A stretch of 64,000 nucleotides of DNA from an uncultured Flavobacteriaceae bacterium. Lineage in GTDB: Bacteria > Bacteroidota > Bacteroidia > Flavobacteriales > Flavobacteriaceae. Of the stretch, positions 51,058 to 62,000 are shown piece after piece; the stretch's first letter is position 1; every line of letters begins with the position of its first letter. The stretch spans positions 930,001 through 994,000 of the forward strand of contig CANLQD010000003.1 of the NCBI GenBank assembly GCA_947493175.1. The letters are read 5' to 3'. A program made the position numbers and the translations under genes. The notes beneath the pieces are model-generated. The model saw only the letters and a program-made list of their open reading frames with translations, did no database searches and was not told the origin of the DNA.

Positions 51058-52335
51058 ATGAATATAAAACAACTGCACGCCCTATTTTTAGCCCACCCCC
51101 GAGTTACTACCGATTCCCGGAACATAGAAGAACAAAGTATCTTTTTTGCACTTAAGGGTGCTAATTTTAATGGAAACCGTTATGCAAAGGAAGCGTTGGA
51201 AAAAGGTGCCGCCTATGCTGTTATAGATGAAGAGGAATTCGTTGTCGAAGACCGCACAATTCTCGTCGATGATGTGTTGAAAACGCTTCAAGCGCTCGCA
51301 ACTTTTCATAGGAACCAATCAAACGCCAAGGTCATTGCTTTGACGGGCAGTAATGGTAAGACCACGACCAAAGAGCTAATTTATGCAGTGCTTTCAACGG
51401 CCTATAAAACCATTGCGACCAAGGGAAATCTCAACAACCATATCGGGGTGCCACTAAGCTTGCTCTCCATTGCCGAGGATACGGAAATCGCCGTCATTGA
51501 AATGGGAGCCAACCACCAAAAGGAAATTGAATTTTTGGCTAGCATCGCCCAGCCCGACTTTGGGTACATCACCAACTTCGGAAAAGCCCATTTAGAGGGG
51601 TTCGGGGGCGTCGAGGGAGTTATAAAGGGCAAAAGTGAACTCTATGATTACCTATTAGCAAATAATCGGTCAGTGTTTATGAATGCCGATGACTCTGTTC
51701 AACTGGAAAAGCTAAGCAATTACATTAAAAAGTTTGGTTTTAGCACACAAAAATCGACCTACTATAAAGTTGAATTCTTGGGGGCAGACCCATTTGTTCA
51801 ATTGAAGTTCGAAGATATGGTCGTACGTACCCAGCTAATCGGAAGCTATAACTTCAGCAATTGTGCTGCAGCGGTTCTGATAGGCAAATATTTTAGTGTT
51901 CCCCTCTCCGATATTAAAAACGCCCTGGAAGCGTACACCCCTACAAATAACCGTTCCCAAATTCTTAAAAAAAATGGGCATCATATTATTTTGGATGCCT
52001 ATAACGCCAATCCTACTAGTATGAAGGCAGCTTTAGAGAGTTTTAACAGGATGGAAGGAAAGTATAAAATCGCTTTTTTGGGAGATATGTTCGAACTAGG
52101 GGACACTGCCGCGCTAGAACATCAGCATATGGCGGATTTTGTTTCTGGACTATCATTTGAAAATGTTTTTTTGGTAGGAACCAATTTTTACGACACCTCT
52201 ACCGACTTGATGAAATTTGCGACGTTCGACGCGCTATCCGAATACCTAAGTCAAAATCAATTGCAAAAAAGTGCCATCTTGATCAAAGGATCTCGCGGCA
52301 TGGCATTAGAGCGAGTGCTAGAGTTCTTGGAATGA
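51058..52335 (+). CDS. murF: UDP-N-acetylmuramoyl-tripeptide--D-alanyl-D-alanine ligase MurF
   Basis: MurF adds D-Ala-D-Ala to the UDP-MurNAc-tripeptide, the last cytoplasmic step of the peptidoglycan precursor. The 425-residue protein has the Mur-ligase ATP motif LTGSNGKTTTKEL, GNLNNHIGVPLSLL, IEMGANHQKEIEFL, GKAHLEGFGG, and the C-terminal HIILDAYNANPTSMKAAL and FLGDMFELG. It lies just after gldJ with its own start, and convergent with the efflux adaptor gene at 52373. Confidence 0.97.
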   Translation: MNIKQLHALFLAHPRVTTDSRNIEEQSIFFALKGANFNGNRYAKEALEKGAAYAVIDEEEFVVEDRTILVDDVLKTLQALATFHRNQSNAKVIALTGSNGKTTTKELIYAVLSTAYKTIATKGNLNNHIGVPLSLLSIAEDTEIAVIEMGANHQKEIEFLASIAQPDFGYITNFGKAHLEGFGGVEGVIKGKSELYDYLLANNRSVFMNADDSVQLEKLSNYIKKFGFSTQKSTYYKVEFLGADPFVQLKFEDMVVRTQLIGSYNFSNCAAAVLIGKYFSVPLSDIKNALEAYTPTNNRSQILKKNGHHIILDAYNANPTSMKAALESFNRMEGKYKIAFLGDMFELGDTAALEHQHMADFVSGLSFENVFLVGTNFYDTSTDLMKFATFDALSEYLSQNQLQKSAILIKGSRGMALERVLEFLE

Positions 52336-52344
52336 GAAGAAGCG

Positions 52345-52359
52345 AACTACCAACCGTTA
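52345..52359 (+). repeat. Short dispersed intergenic repeat, copy 2
   Basis: AACTACCAACCGTTA, identical to 794-808, in the 37-bp gap between the convergent murF and cusB-like genes. A shorter related sequence, AACTACCAAC, lies at 58997-59006. Confidence 0.45.
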
Positions 52360-52372
52360 ATGAAACGACCAA

Positions 52373-54076
52373 CTATTGTATGGTCTTGGTAACGCTGCCA
52401 CAGGTAAGCATCGCATCACCGTAATAAGGATTACGAATCTGTTCTTGGAAGCTGAGCCAACTGGCCCCTTTGTTACCATCGGCCATGGGACAAAACTGCA
52501 CATAGATAGGTTGGTCTACATCGGTAAAATTCGAAGCTACGGCTACCATATGTTCCGATAATAGTTTAAATGCTTTTCGTTGTTGTTCCAGGTCTTCTGT
52601 ACCGAACATGGTGTTTGAGGCATCTTTCATCTTTTCGATGTGGGTTTGGGTCATCGCATTCAACTCAAGACCTTGAAGACTATTCAACTGTTCCAAAAGT
52701 TGTCCGGCATTGTATCCAGATTTTTTGGCATCGGATCTTACCAAAGCTTGCTTTACTTTGTCATATTCTTGTAATATCAATTTAAACTTCGCCTTGACAC
52801 CGTCAGTAAGATTCATGACCATTCTATTTCCTTCGAGCATTTCACCCCCTTCTTTTGGCGACATCATCGATTTCTTTCCTTGCAACTGTGCAGCCGCATC
52901 GACCGTAAATGTGCCGTTGGATACCACTTCATCACCAGCAACGAGACCATCGACCACAGAATAAGCGTTTCCGATAGCATTCCCCAAACGAACCTCGACC
53001 ATTTCAAAAATTGGTTTCGTAGGATCTGGCTTTACATAGACCAATGAACGCTTTCCTGTCCATAGCACTGCCGATTTCGGCACCGTAAGCACCTGATCCG
53101 AGAGGGTCACCTCAGCAGCTCCTTTCACGAACATCCCCGGTTTAAGGAGGCCCTCTTTATTGATTAGCGTTGCACGTACCGAAACCGTTCTCTTGGAAGG
53201 ATCAAGTACAGGGTCTATAAAGGCAATTTTAGCCGTATATTCCTTCCCGTTAAAAGCGTTGGATGTGATTTTGATTTCTTCCCCTACCTTTAGCAATGGC
53301 AATTGATTTTCATAGGCATCGAATACTGCCCAAACCGTGTAGAGATTCGATACCTTGAATAAGGGATCTCCTTGTTCATAGAAATTTCCCTCTGCTGCCA
53401 TTACCTCAGTGACCGTACCCGACACATCTGCCATGATGGGAAAATTTAAGATGGGTTTGCCAGTCTTTAATACTTGATCGATCTGGGCATCCGTCAGCTT
53501 CCAAAGACCCAAGGTATTTCTTGAGGAAGCGAACAATTTTTCGTGGGTATCCTTATAGGACAACGCGGTCAACAACTTATCTTGCGCCAAGTACATATCC
53601 GGGGCATAGATTACGCCCAATTTTTTACCCTTTTTGATGTACTGCCCTACATAATTGATATCTAACTGTTCAATTCTCCCATCAAAAATACTCGTCTGTA
53701 CAGCATCTGTCTGTTCATTCGAGGTAATTTTACCGGAGAGCACCAGGGTATTCCCTTCCAAATCACCCACTCCTATCGTTGTGGTTTCAATATTGGCCAG
53801 CGCCATCGCATTATCGGTCATCTTAAACTGATGATCGGCCATTATACCCCCTTCTGCCTCCATTTTGGTCAAATCCATTCCACAGAGCGGGCAATTGCCC
53901 ATTTCCTTTTGCTGTATGCTTGGGTGCATTGCACAGGTATATATTGCGGCATGTTCTAGATGGGCATCGGCCGCATGGGAAGTAGCCTCCTCGTTTCCAC
54001 CTGAAAAAAGATATCCAACGAACAGTCCTATGATCAGCACCCCTATATATCCTCCATATTTTTTTACCAAGTCCAT
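52373..54076 (-). CDS. Heavy-metal efflux periplasmic adaptor (CusB-like)
   Basis: This 567-residue membrane-fusion protein connects the RND pump to an outer-membrane channel. It has an N-terminal membrane anchor (about 8-25), a heavy-metal-binding domain with YTCAMHPSIQQKEMGNCPLCGMDL (Cys/His/Met pairs, about 48-72), and the adaptor core with LGVIYAPDMYLAQDKLL, PIMADVSGTVTEVMAAEGNF and the barrel TVPKSAVLWTGKRSLVYV. A C-terminal DUF3347-like helical domain (about 430-560) includes FVQFCPMADGNKGASWLS. The metal domain points to copper or silver. It is 18 bp downstream of the pump gene; no TolC-like gene is adjacent. Confidence 0.92.
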   Translation of the reverse strand: MDLVKKYGGYIGVLIIGLFVGYLFSGGNEEATSHAADAHLEHAAIYTCAMHPSIQQKEMGNCPLCGMDLTKMEAEGGIMADHQFKMTDNAMALANIETTTIGVGDLEGNTLVLSGKITSNEQTDAVQTSIFDGRIEQLDINYVGQYIKKGKKLGVIYAPDMYLAQDKLLTALSYKDTHEKLFASSRNTLGLWKLTDAQIDQVLKTGKPILNFPIMADVSGTVTEVMAAEGNFYEQGDPLFKVSNLYTVWAVFDAYENQLPLLKVGEEIKITSNAFNGKEYTAKIAFIDPVLDPSKRTVSVRATLINKEGLLKPGMFVKGAAEVTLSDQVLTVPKSAVLWTGKRSLVYVKPDPTKPIFEMVEVRLGNAIGNAYSVVDGLVAGDEVVSNGTFTVDAAAQLQGKKSMMSPKEGGEMLEGNRMVMNLTDGVKAKFKLILQEYDKVKQALVRSDAKKSGYNAGQLLEQLNSLQGLELNAMTQTHIEKMKDASNTMFGTEDLEQQRKAFKLLSEHMVAVASNFTDVDQPIYVQFCPMADGNKGASWLSFQEQIRNPYYGDAMLTCGSVTKTIQ

Positions 54077-54094
54077 CCTAATTTCTTTTGCTTT

Positions 54095-57000
54095 TCATTT
54101 TTTCAAAAGGTATTCCCGCCTCCAACTATACAGTACCGGAACCACGAAGAGTGAAACCAAAGCAACCAACATACCCCCGAAAGCGGGAATGGCCATTGGT
54201 ATCATAATATCGCTTCCGCGACCGGTTGATGTAAGTATGGGAAATAACGCCAAAATCGTAGTTGCCGTAGTCATGAGGCAGGGTCGAATTCGTTTCTTAC
54301 CAGCATCCAACACGGCGGTGCGCACATCCTTTACATTTGAAGCAGCATTCGTATCAAAACGTTGTTTCAAATAAGTAGCCATTACCACACCGTCATCTGT
54401 AGCAATTCCAAAGAGCGCAATAAAACCGACCCAGACCGCCACACTTAGGTTTACCGTCCCCATATTGAAGAGGTCCCTAAAATTGATTCCCCCTACACCG
54501 AAATTCATAAACCATTCCTGCCCGTACAACCACAACAGTATAAACCCTCCCGCAAAGGCAACCACCACTCCAGAAAACACCATGAGGGATATGGATAGCG
54601 AGCGAAACTGCAAATACAAGATCAGCAGAATTACCAATAACACTAAAGGTACCACAAAAGTCAATGTCTTCTCGGCATGCAATTGGTTTTCATAGGTTCC
54701 CGCAAACGAATAACTAATTCCATTCGGTACTTTCAACGTACCATTTTGAAGACTTTCCTCTATAGCGGCTTTCGCATTTTCAACCACTTCGACCTCAGCG
54801 AATCCAGGGGCCTTATCGAACAACACATAACCAACCAAAAAACTGTCCTCACTTTTAATCGCTTGCGGCCCCTTTTCATATCTTATGGATACCAACTCAC
54901 TAATGGGGATAGCCACTTCATCTTGAGACTGCAGATATATTTGATCCAAGTCCTCGGGTGTTCCCCGAAGCTCCCTAGGGTATCGCACACGCACCCCATA
55001 GCGTTCCCTCCCTTCTACGGTCTCGGTCAGCACCTTACCGCCCACAGCCACTTCAAGCACTTCCTGAACATCGGTAATGGAGATTCCATAACGGGCGATT
55101 TTGCTACGGTCGATATCCATCAAAAGATAGGGTTTACCAATAATACGATCAGCAAATACAGCCTCCTTTTTAACCCCATCTACCCCCTTTAAAAGCGCTT
55201 CCAACTGCAATCCGAAAGCTTCGATCTCCTTTAAATTCTGTCCTTTGACCTTAACACCCATTGGTGCGCGCATTCCGGTCTGCAGCATTACCAATCGCGT
55301 CTCTATGGGTTGTAGTTTTGGGGCAGAAGTTACCCCCGGCAAACGAGTGGCAAAAGCTACTGCTTCCCAGATGTCTTCTTTGTTGTTTATCTGGGGGCGC
55401 CAATTTCTATAATACTCTCCTCCCTTCTCTTCGATAAGGTCATCGGAATTAGCGCCACTACCCGAAGAAACGAATTCCCCGGTGTTCGTCTCAAACTGTC
55501 CGTCTTTGTTCGCTTTGAACTCTTTGGGCTTTCCCGTTTCGTCAAGAATGTATTCGGGTTTATAGATAATTACATTCTCGTACATCGATAATGGGGCGGG
55601 ATCCAAAGCGGAAGCCACCCTACCCGCTTTACCTACTACGGTCTCTATTTCAGGGATTTGTGCTACGGCCATATCCAATTGGGCCAAAACACGTTTGTTC
55701 TCACTGGTTCCTGCATGTGGCATTGAACTGGGCATCAATAAATAGGAGCCTTCATCAAGAGATGGCATGAACTCTTTTCCCATATTCAACATGATTACAA
55801 ACCCAAAGAGCATCAGGGCTATCGGGATACTTAAAAAACGAATTTTATGCTCCAAAGCCCATACCAACATACTTTCATAGTGGTTTTTAAATAGAAGGAT
55901 GAGCCCCAGCACAAGAAAACAGACAAATGCTACGAATAAAAGGTTTACGAATACCCCATTTCCATAACCAAGAGGTCGCCAATAGTACCCTAACAACAGT
56001 ACGATGGAAAGTACGCTCCAATATAATTGAAAACGGTTCTCGAATATCTTTGAAATGATCCCGAATGTTCCCAGGATACCTATAACCCCATATCCTACGA
56101 GCACCAAGCCTAAAAAATTTCCGGAAAAGAGTATGGCCCCACCAATTAGTACCAAGAGGCCCTTTATGATGCTTTTAAAAGTTCGCTTGATCGTACTTTT
56201 TTGAAACAACTGTGCTGCCAATGGGGGAATCAAAAACAAGGCTACTATCATAGAAGCGGTCAGAGCTGCAGTTTTGGTAAAGGCCAAAGGGGTGAACAAC
56301 TTGCCCTCGGCCCCTGTCAAGGTGAAAACGGGAATAAAGCTGATAATCGTTGTTAATCCCGCAGTTAAAATAGCACCGGAGACCTCGGTGGTGGCCTCAT
56401 AGACCACTTCGTTAATAGGCCTTTTAGCACTATTGGAATCCAGGTGACGAATGATATTCTCGGAAAGAATAATTCCCATATCGACCATCGTTCCTATAGC
56501 AATGGCGATACCGGACAAGGCCACAATATTGGCATCGACCCTGAATAGCTTCATTGCGATGAAAACCATTAAGATAGCGATTGGCATTAAACTGGAGATC
56601 AAGAACGAAATACGAAGATTAAACAACAGTACGATTACCACCAAAATGGTTATCAACAGTTCAAAAGTGAGCGCATCACCCAAGGTGCCCAAAGTCTCCT
56701 TAATCAATGTTGATCGATCATAAAAGGGCACGATAGTAAGTTGGGACGTTCGGCCATCTTTTAATAATTTGGATGGCAATGCAGGTGTCACTTCCCTTAT
56801 TTTTTCCTTGACACTTTCGATGGTCTGCATAGGATTGGCTCCGAATCGTGATACGACCACCCCACCGACCACTTCGGCTCCTTCTTTGTCTAGGATACCC
56901 CGTCTTTCAGCAGGGCCCAAAGACACATTGGCAATATCGCTTACACGTATCGGGGTAAAGTTTTCGGTTCGCACCTCGGCATTTTCAATATCCTCGATAT

Positions 57001-57769
57001 TCTTGACATACCCCAAGCCTCGAACAAAGTACTCGGCTTGGTTGATTTCCAAGGTTTTTGCCCCTACATCCTTATTGCTTTCACGAACCGCTTGCACGAC
57101 CTGGGGAAGCGTTACGGCATATTGGCGCATTAACTCGGGATCTACATCGATTTGGTATTCCTGCACATACCCCCCAATAGAAGCCACTTCAGAAACCCCT
57201 TTGGCCGAAGCGAGGGCATTTTTTACATAAAAATCCTGTACGCTTCGTATTTCGTGCAAATCCCATCCTCCGGTTACCTTACCTTCTGCATCCCTTCCTT
57301 CCAAGGTGTACCAAAACAATTGCCCCAAGGCAGTGGCGTCGGGGCCAAGGGTAGGTCGCACGTCATCGGGCAGCAAATCAGTAGGAAGTGCGCTTAACCT
57401 TTCCAACAAACGACTACGTGCCCAGTAGAAATCAACTTCTTCTTCAAAAATGACGTAAATACTCGAAAAACCGAACATAGATGCGCTGCGTACGGTCTTG
57501 ATTCCGGGAACACCCAATAAATTAGAGCTTAGAGGATATGTAATCTGGTCTTCTACATCTTGGGGAGACTGCCCATCCCACTGCGTGTATACAATTTGTT
57601 GGTTCTCTCCTATATCAGGGATCGCATCAACAGCAATGGGGTTTCGGGGTAAAAGCCCCCCTCCCAAATCAAACGGGGAATGAAGGCTTCCCCATGCTAA
57701 AAAGAGCACCAGCAACACGAATGCCACCAACTTATTTTCAATTAAAAATTTAATGCTCCTATTCAGCAT
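54095..57769 (-). CDS. CusA/CzcA-family heavy-metal RND efflux pump
   Basis: This inner-membrane pump drives metal ions out through a tripartite channel by proton exchange. At 1224 residues it is longer than E. coli CusA (1047) because of two inserts common in Bacteroidota homologues. One is an extra membrane block at about 545-640; the other is a hydrophilic loop at about 755-810 with GEFVSSGSGANSDDLIEEKG. Family marks are LDIETVRSASMFGFSSIYV-like and IGTMVDMGIILSENIIRHL (the TM4 proton-relay Asp), IPVFTLTGAEGKLFTPLAF, and ALFGIATDDGVVMATYLKQRF. Together with the CusB-type adaptor copper or silver is likely, but zinc/cobalt cannot be ruled out. No metal-responsive regulator is adjacent. Confidence 0.94.
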   Translation of the reverse strand: MLNRSIKFLIENKLVAFVLLVLFLAWGSLHSPFDLGGGLLPRNPIAVDAIPDIGENQQIVYTQWDGQSPQDVEDQITYPLSSNLLGVPGIKTVRSASMFGFSSIYVIFEEEVDFYWARSRLLERLSALPTDLLPDDVRPTLGPDATALGQLFWYTLEGRDAEGKVTGGWDLHEIRSVQDFYVKNALASAKGVSEVASIGGYVQEYQIDVDPELMRQYAVTLPQVVQAVRESNKDVGAKTLEINQAEYFVRGLGYVKNIEDIENAEVRTENFTPIRVSDIANVSLGPAERRGILDKEGAEVVGGVVVSRFGANPMQTIESVKEKIREVTPALPSKLLKDGRTSQLTIVPFYDRSTLIKETLGTLGDALTFELLITILVVIVLLFNLRISFLISSLMPIAILMVFIAMKLFRVDANIVALSGIAIAIGTMVDMGIILSENIIRHLDSNSAKRPINEVVYEATTEVSGAILTAGLTTIISFIPVFTLTGAEGKLFTPLAFTKTAALTASMIVALFLIPPLAAQLFQKSTIKRTFKSIIKGLLVLIGGAILFSGNFLGLVLVGYGVIGILGTFGIISKIFENRFQLYWSVLSIVLLLGYYWRPLGYGNGVFVNLLFVAFVCFLVLGLILLFKNHYESMLVWALEHKIRFLSIPIALMLFGFVIMLNMGKEFMPSLDEGSYLLMPSSMPHAGTSENKRVLAQLDMAVAQIPEIETVVGKAGRVASALDPAPLSMYENVIIYKPEYILDETGKPKEFKANKDGQFETNTGEFVSSGSGANSDDLIEEKGGEYYRNWRPQINNKEDIWEAVAFATRLPGVTSAPKLQPIETRLVMLQTGMRAPMGVKVKGQNLKEIEAFGLQLEALLKGVDGVKKEAVFADRIIGKPYLLMDIDRSKIARYGISITDVQEVLEVAVGGKVLTETVEGRERYGVRVRYPRELRGTPEDLDQIYLQSQDEVAIPISELVSIRYEKGPQAIKSEDSFLVGYVLFDKAPGFAEVEVVENAKAAIEESLQNGTLKVPNGISYSFAGTYENQLHAEKTLTFVVPLVLLVILLILYLQFRSLSISLMVFSGVVVAFAGGFILLWLYGQEWFMNFGVGGINFRDLFNMGTVNLSVAVWVGFIALFGIATDDGVVMATYLKQRFDTNAASNVKDVRTAVLDAGKKRIRPCLMTTATTILALFPILTSTGRGSDIMIPMAIPAFGGMLVALVSLFVVPVLYSWRREYLLKK

Positions 57770-57875
57770 AGATCGCTTTAAAAAAGTCGTTACCGTTCAT
57801 CGATAAACTCCCGTAAATCCTAACGCTCAAAAGTACTAAATGATTGTAGGTCGAACAGAACTATTTTTGTATCGG

Positions 57876-57883
57876 CAAAGGTA
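57876..57883 (-). promoter_or_regulatory. Candidate -7 box for the efflux operon
   Basis: Minus-strand TACCTTTG fits TAnnTTTG about 110 bp upstream of the pump start. The nearest TTG is only 15 bp away, shorter than usual, so this is a weak call. Confidence 0.35.
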
Positions 57884-58041
57884 AGATAGAATTTGACACA
57901 ATCGGATGACAGAAGTCATTGCTATGCTTTTCAAGAAGCTACCTTATCTATAACCACTGATACTAGGAATCTATTCCCGAGAACACCTGTGAAATAAAAG
58001 GCTCCGAAGAATTGGAGGAGTCAATTACCTTAATGTCAAGT

Positions 58042-58115
58042 GGGTCATATTGGATTCGAACCAATGACCTCTGCCCTGTCAAGGCAGCGCTCTAAACCAA
58101 CTGAGCTAATGACCC
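58042..58115 (-). tRNA. tRNA-Val (anticodon GAC)
   Basis: The minus-strand 74-mer folds as a complete cloverleaf: acceptor GGGTCAT with ATGACCC, D arm GCTC..GAGC, anticodon arm CTGCC-TTGACAG-GGCAG with anticodon GAC, and T arm TTGGTTCGAATCCAA. CCA is not encoded. It stands alone between the efflux operon and the DinB gene. The remaining bases of 57770-58306 hold no other feature I can support. Confidence 0.97.
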
Positions 58116-58305
58116 TTAAATCGAGGGCAAAAATAACCAAAAGATTGTATTTACCCTATGAACCTATTTAAACTTTTTCGATTTGCTAAAAAATGACGAT
58201 TTTCAGCACGGTTTTGTCTTTTTCCTTCTGTAGCCCTACTTTGCTTCCTAGAACCTGTTTAGAAGTTTGAGACTTAGCAAAATATTGCCCCTTAAATGCC
58301 CCATT

Positions 58306-58848
58306 TTACCAAGTATACTCTGGAGGTTGTATCCCATTCATTCGCAAATAAAGATTTGCCTTGGCCCTATGGTTCGTTATATGGTCTTGTACATAAAAAA
58401 GAGCGAAAGCCCTACTCACTTCATTACCGCTATGATACATAACGCACAACTCATCCAATTGCTCCTGTTCGATTGTTTCGATGACTTTGGCCGTATACTC
58501 AAAGCTATTTTTAAGCATTGCTATGATTTCATCCTTTCGCATTTCAGAAGCTTTGGGGGTACTCGGTTCAACTTTCATGCCTAGTACGTAGCGTTTGGTA
58601 AGCAATTCAGACGCCGCGGCAATATGTACCATTTGTTCCGCAAAACTCTTACTGATCTCGGTAGGCCGGTAGGAATATAAATCTTCTGGCATGGCCTCGG
58701 CGACCGCAATGCAGTGTTCGCCGGCTTCTCTCCAGACCGGTGCATACATTTTGCTAAAATCCGTCTTAGGGACTTCCTCGGTTTGGGCGTTTAAAACAAT
58801 TGTTGCCAAGAGCGCAACTAAACAGCAAATACGTTTTCTGTACATCAT
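58306..58848 (-). CDS. Exported DinB-family protein
   Basis: A DinB-like four-helix protein of about 180 residues, starting at the ATG at 58846-58848 (the next codon is also ATG; an earlier in-frame ATG at 58869 adds seven residues). It has a signal peptide (MMYRKRICCLVALLATIVL..NAQ). The DinB core is in AGEHCIAVAEAMPEDLYSYR, SFAEQMVHIAAASELL (metal His), and ALFYVQDHITNHRAKANLYL (metal His pair). Substrate unknown; secreted DinB proteins are frequent in Bacteroidota. Confidence 0.87.
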   Translation of the reverse strand: MMYRKRICCLVALLATIVLNAQTEEVPKTDFSKMYAPVWREAGEHCIAVAEAMPEDLYSYRPTEISKSFAEQMVHIAAASELLTKRYVLGMKVEPSTPKASEMRKDEIIAMLKNSFEYTAKVIETIEQEQLDELCVMYHSGNEVSRAFALFYVQDHITNHRAKANLYLRMNGIQPPEYTW

Positions 58849-59010
58849 TTCTTTTAAGTGGGCCAACAACCAATAGTATCCAAGGAAACAGAAGCGCCAT
58901 TACCCTTCCTGTATATTCTCAAAATTAGAACATAAATCTTCAATCCTATAGAACCTCTGCCATTAAAACTCAAAAAAATGTATCTTTAAAAGAACAAACT
59001 ACCAACTTCT

Positions 59011-62000
59011 ATGCGACTCAAGGTCTATCTGTTTGTTTGTATCGGAACCTTTTTTGCCTCCTGTTCGTTGAACGCTCCGGAAGAGGTAATGCTTGCCTAT
59101 CAAGAACTACCGGAAACCGTTGATTTCAACTTTCATGTAAAGCCGATTTTATCTGATCGCTGTTACAACTGCCACGGACCTGATGCCAATACCAGAAAGG
59201 CCAATTTGCGACTCGATTTGGAAGCGGAGGCCTTTAAACGACTTTCCAATGGCAACCATGCCTTTGTAGCCGGCAAACCTGGAAAAAGCGAAAGTATCAA
59301 TCGTATTTTAAGCGATGACCCCGAACAAGTAATGCCGCCTCCAGAATCGAACTTGACCTTGACGGCAAAAGAAAAGGCTACAATCATCAAATGGATAGAG
59401 CAAGGCGCCGAGTGGAAAGCACATTGGGCCTTTGCAAAACCTGAAAAACCAATTGTTCCAGAGCCGGCAAACAACGAATGGCCTGTTCAAAATGAGATAG
59501 ACTTATACGTACAACAACAGTTAAAGCAACAGGGGTTTCAACCATCCCCGGAAGCTTCTAAAGAGCGTTTGCTGCGAAGGGTATCGATGGATTTGACCGG
59601 TCTACCCCCCACCTTGGAACAAATCGACGCTTTTCTGAAGGACTCAAATTCCGACGCCTATGAAAAAATCGTAGACCGGCTATTGGCCACTGATGCCCAT
59701 GCCGAACGACTCGCATTGGACTGGATGGACATTTCGCGCTATGCGGATTCGCACGGGCTCCATGCCGATGGATGGCGATTGATGTGGCCTTGGCGCGATT
59801 GGGTCATCAACGCCTTTAAGCAAAACATGTCCTATGACCAATTCGTGACATGGCAATTGGCCGGAGACCTGCTTCCCAATGCAACCAAAGAGCAAAAATT
59901 GGCTACCGCTTTTAATCGCAATCACCCCATGACCGCGGAAGGAGGTGCTATCGAAGAGGAATTTCGCCTGAACTATGTTTGGGACCGTACCGAGACCGTC
60001 GGTACCGCACTCTTAGGACTCACTATTGCCTGCGCCCGATGCCATGATCATAAATTCGACCCCATTTCCCAAAAAGATTACTATCAAATGACCGCCTTTT
60101 TCAACAATGTGAAGGAATTGGGAATGACCGGCGATGATGGCAATTATGGCCCGATGCTTGCGCTGCCCGACCCCGAAACCGAGGAGAAATTACAGACCCT
60201 TGATCAAACCATACAACAGAAATCGGCACAGCTACAGCTGACCAAAAAGGAGCTAAAAGACCTCGACACTTATATTAAAAAGTTGCCCGGAAATGTCAAA
60301 AAAAAGGGACTCCTAGGACATTATCCCTTGGAAAAATTGACTTCTAGAGGCGGTAAGGAAAAAGGATATGTGGTAGATGGCAAAACCTCTGTCACCACCA
60401 AGGAATCCCCGTTAATAGTTGACGGTAAAAAGGGAAGAGCCCTTCAACTTACCGGTGAATATGATGAAATTTACCTAAAAAAGGTTCCGAATTTTGAATG
60501 GACCGACCAGTTCTCTGCGGGCCTTTGGATGCAAACTACCAAACGAGAAGCAGGAAAGACACAGACCTTGTTGGGAACTTCGGGAAATAAAAACAACTTT
60601 TGGAGGGGTTGGGACTTTTATCTGGATAGTTTGAATCGTTTGAATGCCCGATTGATCCATTCATTACCGCATAACTACATACAGTTGCAATCCAAAGACT
60701 CTATTCCGACAGGACAATGGCGCCATGTCGCCTTTACCTACGATGGCTCCGGGAAGGCTAGCGGCCTTACCCTTTATATCAACGGAAGGGAGTGTGCGAC
60801 CGAAGTAAAATACGATCGTCTCTACAAATCGATACAGACTATTACTCCGGGAACCCATGAATTGACTAATACACCAGTGGCAGTAGGCAAGAGTTATAGG
60901 GCCTTTACGGGTGAAAATGGCATTTTCCTCGGAAAGCTGGATGAAATCTACCTCTACTCCCGAACCCTGACTCCCTTAGAAATACTTTATTTGGCCAAAG
61001 AAGATGATTACCCGGAAAATCCAGATGACAGTTGGGCATCGGATTATTGGGTAAGCCAGTCCCCGGAGGTACAGGTCCTTGAAAAAGAATTAAAACGCTT
61101 AAGAAGCAAATGGATGGCACACATGACTCCAGTAATGGAGGTTATGGTGATGGAAGAAATGCCCACTAAAAGGCCCGCCTTTGCCTATGATCGTGGCGAC
61201 TATACACAACCCATTTATGAAGTGGATGCCAATACTCCCAAAGTATTACCTGCTTTTTTGGAAAACTACCCCCAAAATAGGCTGGGGCTTTCCCAATGGA
61301 TTTTCTCCGAAGAAAACCCTCTGACCGCAAGGGTTACCGTAAATCGTTACTGGCAAATGCTTTTTGGCAAGGGTCTTGTAGACACCCCTCAAGATTTTGG
61401 GGTTCAAGGTGCCTTGCCATCGCATCCGCAATTAATAGACTGGTTGGCGACTTCTTTTGTGAAAAGCGGTTGGGACGTAAAAGCCCTTCTAAAAACAATG
61501 GTGATGTCGCACACCTATCGCCAGTCATCGCAGATTTCACCAAAGCTTCAGGAAGAAGACCCTAACAATCAGCACCTTGCCCGCAGCAATAGCTATCGAT
61601 TACCCGCCGAGATGATACGGGACAATGCCTTGGCAGCAAGTGGATTGTTGGTTCAGCATGTTGGCGGAAAAAGTGTACGGCCCTACCAGCCTGGAAACCT
61701 ATGGATCGAGAAAAATAGCTTCTCGCATAAGTTATTAAAATACAAAGAATCGGAAGGTGACAGCCTGTATCGCCGAGGCCTCTATACCTTTATCCGGCGC
61801 ACATCGCCCCATCCGGCAATGACCGCTTTCGATACCCCGTCCCGAGAAGTGTGTACGGTCAAAAGAGAGAATACGAACACTCCCTTACAAGCTTTGGTTT
61901 TAATGAACGACACACAGTTTGTGGAAGCCTCGCGGGTACTGGCCGAACGAATGCAAAAAGAAGGTGGGGGCACGTTGGAAGATCAAATCGCATATGGCTT

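Noticed and set aside
54465..57683. Several plus-strand frames of 60-170 codons
   Set aside because: All are antisense to the CusA-like gene, and none has a recognisable motif or spacing of a real gene.
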